Shown here: positions 37,698 through 49,289 of the stretch, piece after piece
Layout: each line of letters starts with the position of its first letter
How positions within the stretch are numbered: position 1 is the stretch's first letter
Assembly (NCBI GenBank): GCA_012934845.2
Contig: WNNJ02000492.1
Span: forward strand, 124,001-188,000
Direction of reading: 5' to 3'
Length of the DNA: 64,000 bases
DNA from: Pomphorhynchus laevis
Taxonomy: Eukaryota > Acanthocephala > Palaeacanthocephala > Echinorhynchida > Pomphorhynchidae
Notes under the pieces: generated by a model
Database searches by the model: none
What the model was told of the DNA's origin: nothing
The model's input: only the letters and a program-made list of their open reading frames with translations
Translations under genes and position numbers: made by a program

Positions 37698-38735
37698 GAT
37701 CTTGAGTAGGGGGACAGTATGGACCGAAGCCTTCTCTTCTTTGATTCCGGTTATACTTTAGAAGCCGGTACGGAGGGATTGGGCCCCACCGAACCAAGGG
37801 CCATCACGATTAGATTCTGTAGCTTTCTATATGAAATTTCATTTTTCACATCAATCAGTTTTATAATGTCCGCATCATCCATCCGATGAGAGGATGATTG
37901 TGCAAAGGAGGCAAGAGTCATAAATGGCTTCTGAAAACGTTTCCTATAGTCTTTGAAAACTCTACATTTCCTGTCCCAGGAAAGATGGCATCCCCCCGCA
38001 GTTAGAGCAGATCGGGGGGGGGTACACAACGTACGTCGGACAATAAGGCGGGGCAAATAGCAGAACCGCTATTTGCCCTGAGGTTGAGACTATGGGTCTC
38101 AACCCTGAGGTTGAGACCCATAAACGGGTTGTTTTTTGACTTGTCAAGTGTTTCGGCCATATCTATAGGGGCAGAGCAAAATCCGACGGGGATAGGTACC
38201 CCGTCCTTTCCTTTCAATAATCTAAAGTTACTGACCTTAAAAGAACCGCGGAAATTTTCGAGGTCTCTATCGTCAACCCAACAGGGGAGGTTCGTTACTT
38301 TCAAGGTAGATAGGATTGGTTTCTCAGTAATTTCACCAAAGTTAGCCAAATGTGATCTAAAAACCCAGTATACTTTTGCCGTTGCAAAGGAGATTTTGAT
38401 TTCGGAATTAAGAAACTTAAGGTTATTAAATATTATCCTCGAGGGATAATTTGCACAAAAATTCCTTAGAAATTTATCGAATAGATTATGTCGTTGTATC
38501 GGAAGTTTAGGCTTAATAATTATAAGATTCTTTTCTTTTGGCAGGGAGGAAGCATCTCCCCACCACCATAAAAAGTAGAAACGTTACTGACCTTCGTGTT
38601 GTTTTGAATTTCATCTAAAAAAGCTTGTTTTAGTCCTTTAACAGGAATTTCGACGAAATTCGTTGAACTGCACAGCATAAAATTCGTTTGAAGCTCCGCA
38701 CTTACTGTTTTCGACATGGCTATATAGCATTTTTT
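37698..38735 (-). mobile_element. LINE copy D, right segment (most of ORF1)
   Basis: Minus-strand ORF1 relic in three frames (38717-38520, 38349-38002, 38056-37751). It has the RRM-like part (ILSTLKVTNLPCW) and the final Cys cluster (RTLCTPP, GGCHLSWDRKC). A few shifts and stops break it. D has only the ORF1 part, so it is either internally deleted or 3'-truncated. Its 5' end adjoins the 3' tail of copy E at about 38740. Confidence 0.7.
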
Positions 38736-38739
38736 AATT

Positions 38740-41150
38740 CATAAATAAATAAAGACTGTTAAATCAAGAAAGATACAGGCAACAAGTCACAAAAAACCAG
38801 TACAAGAATGGTAGTTAATTAAGAAACGAACTATCACTTCTTTCTTCAGAAGCCATCTAATCTTTACGGCCTCAAATCCATGGGGATCTGAGCCCTCCAA
38901 CCGATCCACCACGCCACCTTCCGACTGAAGCACCCAGGGTCATTCACTCCCGAAGAATACAATCGGCGCGGACTATGCTGGGTAAACTAGATATGAGGAG
39001 CTTAAGAAACTTTAGCCTTTGTTCAGGGGGACGTCCTCTCGAAAATAAGACTAATCCTGAGATAGCACAGGTGCCGCTAAAGGCGCACCTGAGTTTTCCC
39101 TTTCAACGACAGAGGCTGAGCCCGTTTCACGGCCCACCTAGCTTTCTTTAGGATATGTTTGAGTCTATTCAGGTCAGCTTTCGCCGACCAGTTCACCGTA
39201 ACGGTGAACCCTAGGTATTTTACTCGACTTGTGAATGTGAGGAGTGATTCAGAGGCAATTATGGAGGAGAGCGCAGAGAGTGCTAATCTCTTAAGTTTTT
39301 TCCTTTGTTTCCGGGGTGCCATGAAAGACGACCACCTGCGATTTGGCGGAGTTTAAAATAAGATTGGATTTGTGTAACTGGTCTTTTTATCTTAAAAAGA
39401 AACGGCGGATATCAGAGACGACGTATTTACACGTGTGTCCAGCGAACAGGGCTTTGGTGTCATCAGCGTACACCACTAGACGTTGTTAGCGTTTAAATAT
39501 TTTGAATAGGTTAATAGAAGCAGCAAGATACAAGATTGGAGAAAGTGGGGAAGCTTGAGGCACACCCATAATAGGGTAGAACTGATGCGCATCAGGGTTG
39601 CTTCATAGTAAAATCTCTTTGTGTACAGCAGGATCTCCACCCTGTTCACAATTCTCGCAAGCAACCCGAGGGACCTGAGAGAAGAGATCACGAAAGGAAT
39701 GGAGTTGCGGTCAAATGCAACAGAAAAGTCAAGGAAAACAGCCACAACTAGACGATGGTTATCCCGACATAACTGATCCACCTCACCTACTGCAGAATGG
39801 ACCGAGCGACCTTTGACGAACCCATGAAAACCTGGAAGGATCAAATTACGTCTAATTAAATGGTCTCGGATTTTACGCACACGCGCTTTTTCGTAAATCG
39901 ACACGAGGGCATTTTGAATCGAAATGGGTCGCAGATCTTTAAGGCATGAGCAGGGCTTTACCTTAGAAATAAAAACACGCTTACTAATATTGATGCCTGC
40001 TACATCGGATGGAGAGGCTAGAATCATTGTGACGGCCACCTCTCTTCTCTGATCGGCTGTCAAAATCTGACAGACTCGAGAAGAAAGTGGAGCGACGGAT
40101 TTGGAGGTACTCAGAAATGGACCCTAAGAGTTGAGAATATCTGTAACAGATAGATCCCTACTCCTGAAGTTACACCAAGGCGGGGTTAGTTGAGGTGACT
40201 GCGTTGCTCCATATTTGTGTAGGACTAGTGACTCCTCTAAAACTTTTTCAAGGCCTATACTACCGATCCTGCCCAATGCCCTATCCTTCCAACAAACAAA
40301 CTTCTCCTTCTTGAATATCTTCCAAAAGGAAGACCGAAAAGGGTTAAGACGAGCAATACTCGCCATATCGCTATTCAGCTGGAACCTGTATCTAGTGCTC
40401 TAGTATTAATTCGAGAGGGCCTGTTTGGCAGAAGCAGAGAGATTAGGGAGGTTTAGCAATTTTGCTTGGACCTTGAGTTTCGTCGAGTGGGATTGTAAAT
40501 GCGACCTTTATAGGTAGTCGATAGAATCTCGGTAGCTTGTGAAGAGAGGTATGTATTAAATTCGGTAAGACTCTCATTTCCTATTCGGGGAAAGAGTCGG
40601 ATAACTGCCTGGAAGAAGGCCACTCTGATTGGATCAAAGGGAAACCTCCTACGAAGCGTATCATCATCAATTCTCCAACGAAGTAGGTCATGAAAGGTGA
40701 ACAGTTGTTGGCGCGATTGCTCCGTGCAGAGGGTTTAAGCAACCACCTCGAGTGAAGCAGTAAAATGTCGAGGATTGAATTTGTTGATGTACAATGAAAG
40801 GTGGGGACGGCGGTTTGTGAATAAGATAACCGTTCCTAGCTCTGCGAAGTAATGCGTTGATCCAACGACCAGTTCTGTCGTTGAAGTCTCCGAGTACCAT
40901 GTCATAGCCGCTGTCGATAATACAATCCAGGAGATCACGATTCTTGTGGATCTCCCCTGGACGAATGTAGACATTGGCTAGACATGCGTTTACCGTTTTT
41001 ACTGAGTAAAACTACCAAACAAGATATGGCCGGACAAGAGTAATTTAATAGAAGGAAGGACCTTATGGAGCATTTAACCAAGGTCAAAAGTCGATGAGAT
41101 GAAGATGAGTTAGGTGGGGTTATGTGCGGAGTATAGTGGAAACAGATAGC
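38740..41150 (-). mobile_element. LINE copy E, 5'-truncated ORF2
   Basis: Minus strand. It begins inside the endonuclease domain (around IPKHI-like sequence) at about 41150, where plus-strand copy F begins. Pieces: 40974-40688 (GDFNDRTGRW), 40366-40124, 40063-39476 (DFSVAFDRNS) and 39322-39077 (LGFTVTVNW). Several shifts and stops. The tail is TTTATTTATTTATG, next to copy D. Confidence 0.75.
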
Positions 41151-44100
41151 TGAAACTCTATCAAAATCGTCTTACAACCCGTTTATGGGGTTCAACATTC
41201 GTTTTTCAATAACCGAAATAGACGAATTAACCTACCCCAACTGCAGCCGGTGTCACAAATGGGGGCACTGGGCTTCCAGCTGCAGTGGGATCCCTACATG
41301 TGGTATCGACGGATCAGCTTCTTGTCTATCTCTGTCCTTGAATGACCGTTGCTCGCCCCCCCCCATCATGTTCAAACTGCGGGGAGCCATCCTGCATGGC
41401 GCAGGAGCTGCAGTAAGTTCAAGGCGTACAGAAGCCTTTTTATTCGTCCGATTAAACCTACAACTTCCTTCTCTTGTGTGGCCGCACCGCGCATGGACGA
41501 CACAGAGGTACACCGGTTGATGGATATAAAGATAGAAGTGTCGCATTGAAGGTTTAAAAACCTTATACTAATATCCGTAATGCTATCAACAAGAATCCCA
41601 CGATTTCAGTGGCATATGTTCTTGCAGAGTCGAAAAAGAGAGGGTCATCGGCCCATGCCATCCCTCCAATCAAGATTGGGAAGCTTATTCGACGTATGAC
41701 TAAGGAAAATGATGATATTTCCCAGGGGCAAGTACATTCTTAGGGGGGGGGCTAGAGATGGGAGGGCAACCTTCCTGCACCATGCTCTGTCGAGATGGGC
41801 AATCCCCCATTCAACTAATCCATCACAATGCAGAGTACTCGTTAGCTTTTTTCACTGAATATCCTTCTGTGGAACTTGGGATGTGCTGCTGCCCTTAGAC
41901 TTCTATCTGGTAGAGATGCAGATAATATAATCCTTCAGGAGACGCGGTCTATCCGTATCCCCCAAGACATTACTCGATTTATCCCAAAGCATATCTGTTC
42001 CCACTATACTCCGTACATAACACCACCTCACTCCTCTTCATCTCAAGGACTCTTGACTTTAGTTAAGTGCTCTTTAAGGTCTTCCCTCCTTTTAAATTAC
42101 TCGTGTCCAGCCATGTCTTAGTAGTTTCACTCTGTAAGAACGGTAAACGCCTCAGTCTAGCCAATGTCTACATCCGTCCAGGGGAGATTCGCAAGAACCG
42201 TGACCTCCTGGATAGTATTATTTCTCTCTTCCACTATACACCGTACATAACACCACCTCACTCCTCTTCATCCCAAGAACTCTTGACCTTAGTTAAGTGC
42301 TCCTTAAGATCTTCCCTTCTTTTAAATTACTCGTGTCCAGCCATAACATCTGTCCACCTCTCATGACCTAATTAGCTGGCGGATAGAAAAGGATACGCTG
42401 CTTCGGAGAAGATTCCGCTTTGACCGGATCAGAGTGGCTTTCTTTCAGGTAGCTATCTAACGCTTCCCTCGAATTGGTAATGAGATTTTAACCGAATTTA
42501 ATTCCTACCTCTCTTCGCAAGCGACCGCATTGATTTCGACAACCTATAAAGGTCGCATTTTTAGTCCCACTCCGACAAAACTCAAGACCTTAGCATATTT
42601 GCTCCGTCTTTCCTATCTTCTGCTTCTACCAGCAAGTTCTCTCGAAAGAATATTGAAGCACTAGGTATAGGTTCCAATTAGGTAGGTAAGGATAGGGCCA
42701 GCATTGTTTCCCTTAATCAATCCCAGTCTTCCTTCTGGAAGATATTCAAGAAGGAGAAGTTTGTTTGTTGAAAGATAGGTCATTGGGTTGGATCGGTAAT
42801 ATAGGTCTTGATAAAGTTTTTGAGGAGTCACTAGCCCTACATAATAATGGAGCCACTCGATCACCGCAACCAATCCCGCCTTAATAGAGTGGAGAATAGA
42901 CTCCACTCTATTCTTGTGTATGTCAGCTTTTGACAGCCAAACAAAGAAGAAAGGTGGCCGTCAATGTGCTATTAACCACCCCATCTGATGTTGCCGGCAT
43001 CAACATTAGCAGGAGAATTTTTATACCTAAAAAGTATCCGGTCTCTTGTCTTAAAGACCTGCGGCCCATTTCGATTCAAAATGCCATCGTGTCGATTTAC
43101 GAAAAAGGGCTTCAGCGTAAAATCCGCGACAATTTAATTAGGTGTAATTTGATCCCACCTGGTTTTCATAGGCTCGTCACAGGTTGCTCGGTCCATTCAG
43201 CAGTCGGTGAAGTGCATCGGTTTTGTCAGGACAATAGTCATCAGCTTGCTGTGGCTGTTTTCCTTGATTTTTCCGCTGCATTTGACCGCATCTCCATTCC
43301 CGTTGTTATCTCTTCTCTCAGGTTCCTCGGGTTGCCTGCGAGAATTGTTAACAGGGTACAGATACTGCTGTACACCAAGCGATTCTTTTATGAAGATGAC
43401 CATGACGCGCGTCAGTTCTACCCTATTACAGGTGTGCCTCGATGCTTTCCTCCCTCTCCTATCTTATATCTTGCTGCATCCATTAAACTCTTTAAAATAT
43501 TTAAACGCGAACAACGCCTATTGATATATGCTGATGATACCATAGACCTGTTTTCTGGACGCAGGTGTAAAGACGTAGTCTTGGACATCAGCCGTTTCTT
43601 TTTAAGATTAAAAGACCTGTTACCCAAATCAAATCTTATTTTAAACTCCGCTAAATCGCAGGTGGCTGTCTTTCATGGCACCCCTGCTACAAAGCAAAAA
43701 CTAAAGAGATTAGCACTCTCTGCTCTCTCCACTATATTTGCCTCTGAACCTCTCCAACCTTCACAAGTCGAGTAAAATATCTAGGGTTCACCGTTACGGT
43801 GAACTGGTCGGCGAAAGCTGACCTGGATAGACTCAAACGTATCCTAATAAAGCTAGGTGGACCGTGAAACGGGCTCAGCCTCTGTCGTTGGAAGGGAAAA
43901 CCCAGGTGCGCCTTTGGGGTACCTGGGCTATCTCGAGATTCTTCTTCTTCTCAAGAAGACGTCCCCCAGAGCAAAGACTAATGTTTCTTAAGCTCCTCGT
44001 CTCTCGTTTACCCAGCATTGTCCGCGCCGATTGGATTCTTCGGGGGTGAAAGACCCCGGGTGATTCAGTCGAAAGGCGCCTTTTTGGATCGGTTTGGGGA

Positions 44101-44200
44101 GGGGTGCTTAGATTTCCCTGGACCTGAGGCCATGAAAGAGAAAGGGAAGACGAAGAATAATGAAGTTGAAGTTCTGTCATTTGTATCTGACTTTAGTGTA
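41150..44200 (+). mobile_element. LINE copy F, 5'-truncated, with an internal duplication
   Basis: Plus strand. Starts within ORF1 just before the knuckles (41185-41549: CSRCHKWGHWASSC), then ORF2 from about 41840. The endonuclease part has a segment of about 115 bases (42001-42120) repeated at 42231-42345, with the intervening region lost. The RT frame 42930-43775 keeps FLDFSAAFDRI and YADDT, but PQGS has become PRCF. A last frame, 43864-44049, closes the RT. Broken at several points. Confidence 0.75.
42930..43775 (+). pseudogene. LINE F reverse transcriptase fragment
   Basis: A 281-codon open frame covering RT motifs A to C. Upstream endonuclease and downstream thumb lie in other frames. 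Confidence 0.75.
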
Positions 44201-44330
44201 TTTAATAAAGTCATTATTATTAGTTTTATCTTCGGAATATGTAAGTTTTATTTGAATTCTATATGCTTTTACTATGTTTTTTAGAAAAGTTAGTAATTAG
44301 ACATTGTTGTAAATTTTGCAGCTGGTGAAT

Positions 44331-44365
44331 TGATGAAGGCTTTATGGCCGAAACGTTTTTAATAA
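44331..44365 (+). ncRNA. hammerhead-like stem (weak)
   Basis: TTGATGA, then a GGC/GCC stem with TTTATG loop, then GAAAC. This is the core order of a hammerhead but with T for the first C and no visible cleavage partner. The motif is common next to Penelope-like and related repeats. Confidence 0.25.
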
Positions 44366-44447
44366 AACACTAATTTACTATAAAGGCTTCATTGAATACA
44401 TCTAGAAAACAAAACAAAATGTTACACCAGCACGACATTCACCCTCT

Positions 44448-47400
44448 TCAAATATAATCGTTTAAGTACGTGGATTGATTTCTCTTCCGCTGCAGTCCTA
44501 GCGAACTGTGTAATAATTCGTTCATAGCATGTCCTGGTTCTGGCACATAGGATGAATCTTCTTCGTCAATCGAGTTATTGTTCATCTTCTGATCAGACTG
44601 AATATCTTGAATGTGATCCTCATTTGTAGTATAATTCGATTGATTGACAGACAATTATACGCATTGCTCGATGTAGTCAGTTCCGCACTATCGGGATCTA
44701 CATCTCGTAGAGAAACGAAGCTCTCCCGATTATCAGAATATTTTACAACAGCATAGTTCGAATTAGCGACTACTAGCTTTACTGGTTTCACTAGAGGCTC
44801 GAATTTAGATATTCGAGCGGGTCGCTTTACTAGTATATCTTCTGACTATATCAGCCAATCAGGCATCAGTATTCCATCATTAGTCTTACGTGTAAAAATT
44901 CGCTCATGGGGGTTTGATTTGTTGCAGTTGACAACAATGACCTTATACTATTAAGGGCCTTTGAAAGTATAGTCTCTCAAGCGTTCAAATGAAGTGATTG
45001 ACTCATTAAAGTGGCAGAGACGGCCGTCCAGATAGTAGAATTAAATCTTTCTAATTGTCCATTGCCCCCTTGGATTATATTGCGAAGTAGAACTACTTGC
45101 AATATCATGTTCGTGCAGGAAACGGCGTGTATCAGAAAACAAGATTGAGGTGCCTCGAGCTGAGTGAACATAATTCGGACATCCAAATATCCCGAATATT
45201 TAACGAAGACAGCCACATACCGTTTCAGATGACATATCTGATCATGGAAATGCAAAGGGATAGCGACTAAAATAATCTACTGCAACGAATATGTATTTAT
45301 TTTTTGTTCTACTTGGTAGAGGACCTTTAAAATCCAGGCACAACCTTTCAAAGGGTCTGGTAGCTTTGATTACATGACAATCCTTTGGAGAAGCAAATTT
45401 CTGTTTGCAACATTTACAGGCAACGCATTGTTCACACACTCTTTTTATCTCTTCAATTGAGTATCCAAGATTTCGAGATCTAACGTAGTGCGACAAACGC
45501 CTTATTTCAGGATGACATAGCATCTCGTGCATCCGCATTAAGTTATTCGAGATACTTATTGAGCTGCATGTTCGCATAAGTGCATCAGCAAGGACGTTTA
45601 AGCTCCCAGGACGATAAAAGATATCGAAATCGAAACACGCCATTTCGACTTCTTAGCTCTCAATCTTGTCATTTTTGATTTTATTCTGGTTTCTGGGATG
45701 GAAAATAAAGCTCACTGATCTCTGATCGGTTAATATATTGAAGTGTATACCAATGAGAAAATGTCGCCATTTGAGAACAGATTCAACTATTACCTGGGCC
45801 TATTTCTCCACGGAAGAATATTTCCGATCGTATTTCGACAATCGTCGTGAAAAAAATGCTATAGGTATTCCATCGTCGTTAAGTGTAGCTGCTATACTGA
45901 CATCGGAAGCGTCTGTTTCAACTGTCAATGATTTAACATCATCTATGTGATACAAAGTCGCCTTTGCTATATCCCTTTTGAGATCCTCGAGAGATTGCAA
46001 GGATTCATGACTGAGAGGAAAGCTCGTAATCCTACTCAAGAAATTGATCTTCTCTGAATAATTAGGGATCCAGAAAGAATAAAATGCAAATATACCCATT
46101 ATGCGTTTGAGTGACTTCATATCATCAGGAACGGGAATTTGGACTAATACGGATAGCTTTTCGGGGTCCGGCTTTAGGTTACCTTGTGTGACCAACTATC
46201 CCGGAAGTTTTACTTCAGTCAGCCCAAACTCGCATTTTCGCTCATTTAATATCAGGCCTATCTGTGAAGCAACGTTCTTAAATTTCGCAGGATTCTTGTC
46301 GTAATCACTCTTTGTCCTACCACAAATAGTGATGTTATCAAGGTAAGCGTAACTGTCCCTCAAATCGCACTTTCCTATAAATTGATTCATCGCTTTTTGA
46401 AAACATGATACTGCGTTCTTCAGTCCGAATGGTAGTCTATTGAAATGGTATAGCCTACCATCGGCTTCAAAGCCTGTAAACATACGATCATCCTCGTGCA
46501 ACTCGATTTAATGATACGCGGATTGAAGGTCGATCGTTGAGAAGTATTTGAATTTGATAATGTCCAACACCAAGTCGTGAAGGTTAGGTAAGGGATATGC
46601 ATCCAGCATTGTATATTTATTTATTGTTCTGGAATAATCGATTACTTGCCGATTTCTATGTCAATCAGGATGAACAACTAGAACATGCGCTCGCCATGGA
46701 GTAGTACTTGGTTGAATAATTCCGTCTTCGAGCAACTTTGATATTTCAGTTTTGATAAACACCCGACCATAAAAACTAAAGCGACGAGATCGAACAGCAA
46801 TGGGTTCGTGATCACTTGTCATATGTTAGAAAGGTCGAACAGGGCTTATTTTTGCACACTTCAGACGTGCAACTACTAAATATGATTCTGGTTCGTGAAG
46901 TAATAATTGGAATCTGTTGTGGCGCTGAATAAATTTCACACCGAGGATTATTTCCACACAGAGTTCGTCAATGACGTGAAATTTAACGTTCTGGTAGCAC
47001 TTTCCATTATACTCGATTGTAATAGATACTTCTCCTCTTGTAGTTGTTTTCAGATTGTTAGTAACCATTGCTATCTGTTTTCGACTGTTCAGGAGGTTGA
47101 GCTTTAAGCGCCTCGCAGTTTCAGATCTTATGAAGTTGCTACAATTCCCTGTGTCAAACAAACACAATAGTTGAATATCACCAATTTTCACAACGCCATT
47201 ACTCCGTGATTCGTAAGATGTTAGGGCAAGTGTAGCCACTTTATTTCCATTCGTCTCGAAGACGGAAGATCGATATACTTTTGCAAAGTGACCGATTTTA
47301 TGGCATTTCCGACATGTTGATTCCTTGGCTGGACACTCTGATCTACGATGTTTAACAGAACATTTTACAGGAAAGCACCTCCAATTTCTTTTCGCAGATA

Positions 47401-48040
47401 CTGCCATCATGCATTCAGCTTCTTCTGATTGCACATCAATACCGTCTTTTCCGGATTCAGGATGATTATCAGTCATCTTCGCCATTCGTAGGTACGATCG
47501 TTCGTTTGCAATAGCTCGTTTTATCGCCATCTCTTTCGCTTTTGCCTGGTCGACTGTGTCTAATAGTTTTAGTAGGTTACTCTCTAGAAGCGTTTGTTTT
47601 ATTTTAGATGAACCTATTCCAATAATAAAGGAGTTCAGAATCGTTTGGTTCCTGTGATCGGCTGCCGAAACGTCAGTGGAATTACATTCATTAGCTAGTT
47701 GTTTCATATCATTAGCGTATTATTAAATGCCTTCGGATTTATTTTGGTGTTGAGCGTACAATATATATCGCGCGTATACCACGTTGACGGGTTTATCAAA
47801 CATTGTTTTCAACAGCTCGATAGCCTCATCGTAAGTTTCCGAGTGCTGAATGAATTTTAAAATACCGGAGCACACCAAATTGCGAAGGATAGTCAATTTG
47901 ATAGCATGTTTGCATTGATGTAAGCCACAAAAGTCTCGAAAGTAGCAAGCCCATGTTTCCATCGATCTGTAGCGACCTGATCGTCCGATATTGTCAGTTT
48001 GGACGGCTGTAGATATCGCGCGTAGTCTATATCGTTCGTA
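44448..48040 (-). mobile_element. Ty3/Gypsy LTR retrotransposon, broken fossil
   Basis: Minus strand, 5' end on the right. Parts in order: gag with a zinc knuckle (about 47960-47250), protease with an FDTG-type site (about 47180-46830), reverse transcriptase (about 46700-46200), RNase H (about 46190-45650), integrase with its HHCC and core regions (about 45640-44980), and the usual C-terminal tail (44790-44448). It is clearly broken, with roughly ten interruptions, and looks old. No LTR pair was recognised at its ends. Its 5' end stops against a Penelope-like fragment at about 48045. Confidence 0.8.
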
Positions 48041-48043
48041 TTT

Positions 48044-48425
48044 TTATGATGCATTTTTAATATCTGCTAAATCTAGATTTGTATAAATCGTACTAAAATC
48101 GTATGTATTTATATTTTGAAAATGTATTCCTTTTGTCTGTTCTAAAAATTCTTTTGTAGAATTAATACTGAAATAGTGTTTTATACCAGTATTAATTTCG
48201 ATTACCTTACAATATTTTTTAAAGTGTGCTTTAATTACTTTAAGTATTTTATTCATATAGACAGAAAGTGGTTTTAATGTACATTCAAAAGCACTACACA
48301 TGAGCCTAGGTTTTATTGGATTTTTATGTAATTTCGGATTCCAATATAATATAGGTATAGTTTTATTATATGATCCAACCTTTATACCCGTTATAGCCAT
48401 TATTTTAATTCCATAAAAGAATTTT
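48044..48425 (-). mobile_element. Penelope-like element fragment (RT N-part)
   Basis: Minus-strand frame: YWNPKLHKNPIKPRLMCSA, then STKEFLEQTK and YDFSTIYTNLDLADIK. These are the PKLHK...PR, FL and D-S-YTN landmarks of Penelope-like RT. The frame stops at ADIK, exactly where the Gypsy sequence begins. The same protein region is present at 55.86-56.0 kb. Confidence 0.7.
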
Positions 48426-48726
48426 TAGAGCACCTAATTAGAATCCTTAAATATTTTAATAAATCAAAATTATTTAAAGATTGTATCTGTTTGTTCATTT
48501 CTCAACATGTCAGTAAGATATATAGCATCTAATCTCAATCTAAATTAACTTATCCTTCATCAAGCAATCTTCTAGAATCTTCATTAAGGATCGGATGATA
48601 CTCCAGAATACGTAAATTTGGAAATACAATGTTCCTCATCAGAATGTCCACATTACACTGTTATTAAAGCGCTTCGCAGGATATCTATGGATTTTTTTCG
48701 ACAGAAATTTCTGTGAATTTCGCAGC

Positions 48727-49092
48727 GTGCAGAAATTTTCTTCTTTCGAAGCCGATCTCAACGACACTCGCGCTACGATAACCCAATTAGAAAATGAGGT
48801 TCATACCTTTATGCTTTCTTGCCCCAAGTCAAATGTACATGTATCACAAATCCCCCCACCATTGCAAACTTTCGCTAGCATTGATAAGAGGGAAGTGGCT
48901 CGTTCAGTTATTGCAACTTATCAAGCCTCAAAAGCGTCGACTTCGGATCTCGAGATGGTGCAAGCATGTAATCGCGAACGACAACGGGCCTCAAATGTCA
49001 TTATACGTGGCCTCACAGAGACTTCGGATGATTCAACTACTGATAAAGAGCTAATCTCATCTATCGGTTTCACATTTACAACAAATTTTTGA
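48727..49092 (+). pseudogene. LINE ORF1-like fragment (coiled coil and RRM start)
   Basis: A 121-codon frame with a short coiled coil (LNDTRATITQLENEVHTF), then RERQRASNVIIRGLTETSDD. The R-x-x-NVIIRGL pattern is that of ORF1 proteins of CR1/L2/L1-type LINEs. It stops soon after. No adjacent ORF2. Confidence 0.4.
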
Positions 49093-49289
49093 TTGAAGTT
49101 TCGTCGAATAAGTGCGAAGGCATAATAAATGAACAACGTTTATTAACAATGATTTGGTCATATATAGCGACACTTTTCATGATAGTACTTGTTTAGAAAA
49201 AACAAAAATTGCTTTTATTCCATTGGTAAGGAAGAATGAAGAAATATTCTTAGTATATACTATCGATGGGAATTCTTAAATTATAGATC

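Noticed and set aside
41130-41170. Twin-priming (5' inversion) of a single LINE to explain E and F
   Set aside because: Both arms run to their own ORF2 and 3' end, so two separate copies are needed.
44448-48040. A possible host aspartic-protease or zinc-knuckle gene
   Set aside because: The order gag, protease, RT, RNase H, integrase shows a Ty3/Gypsy fossil.
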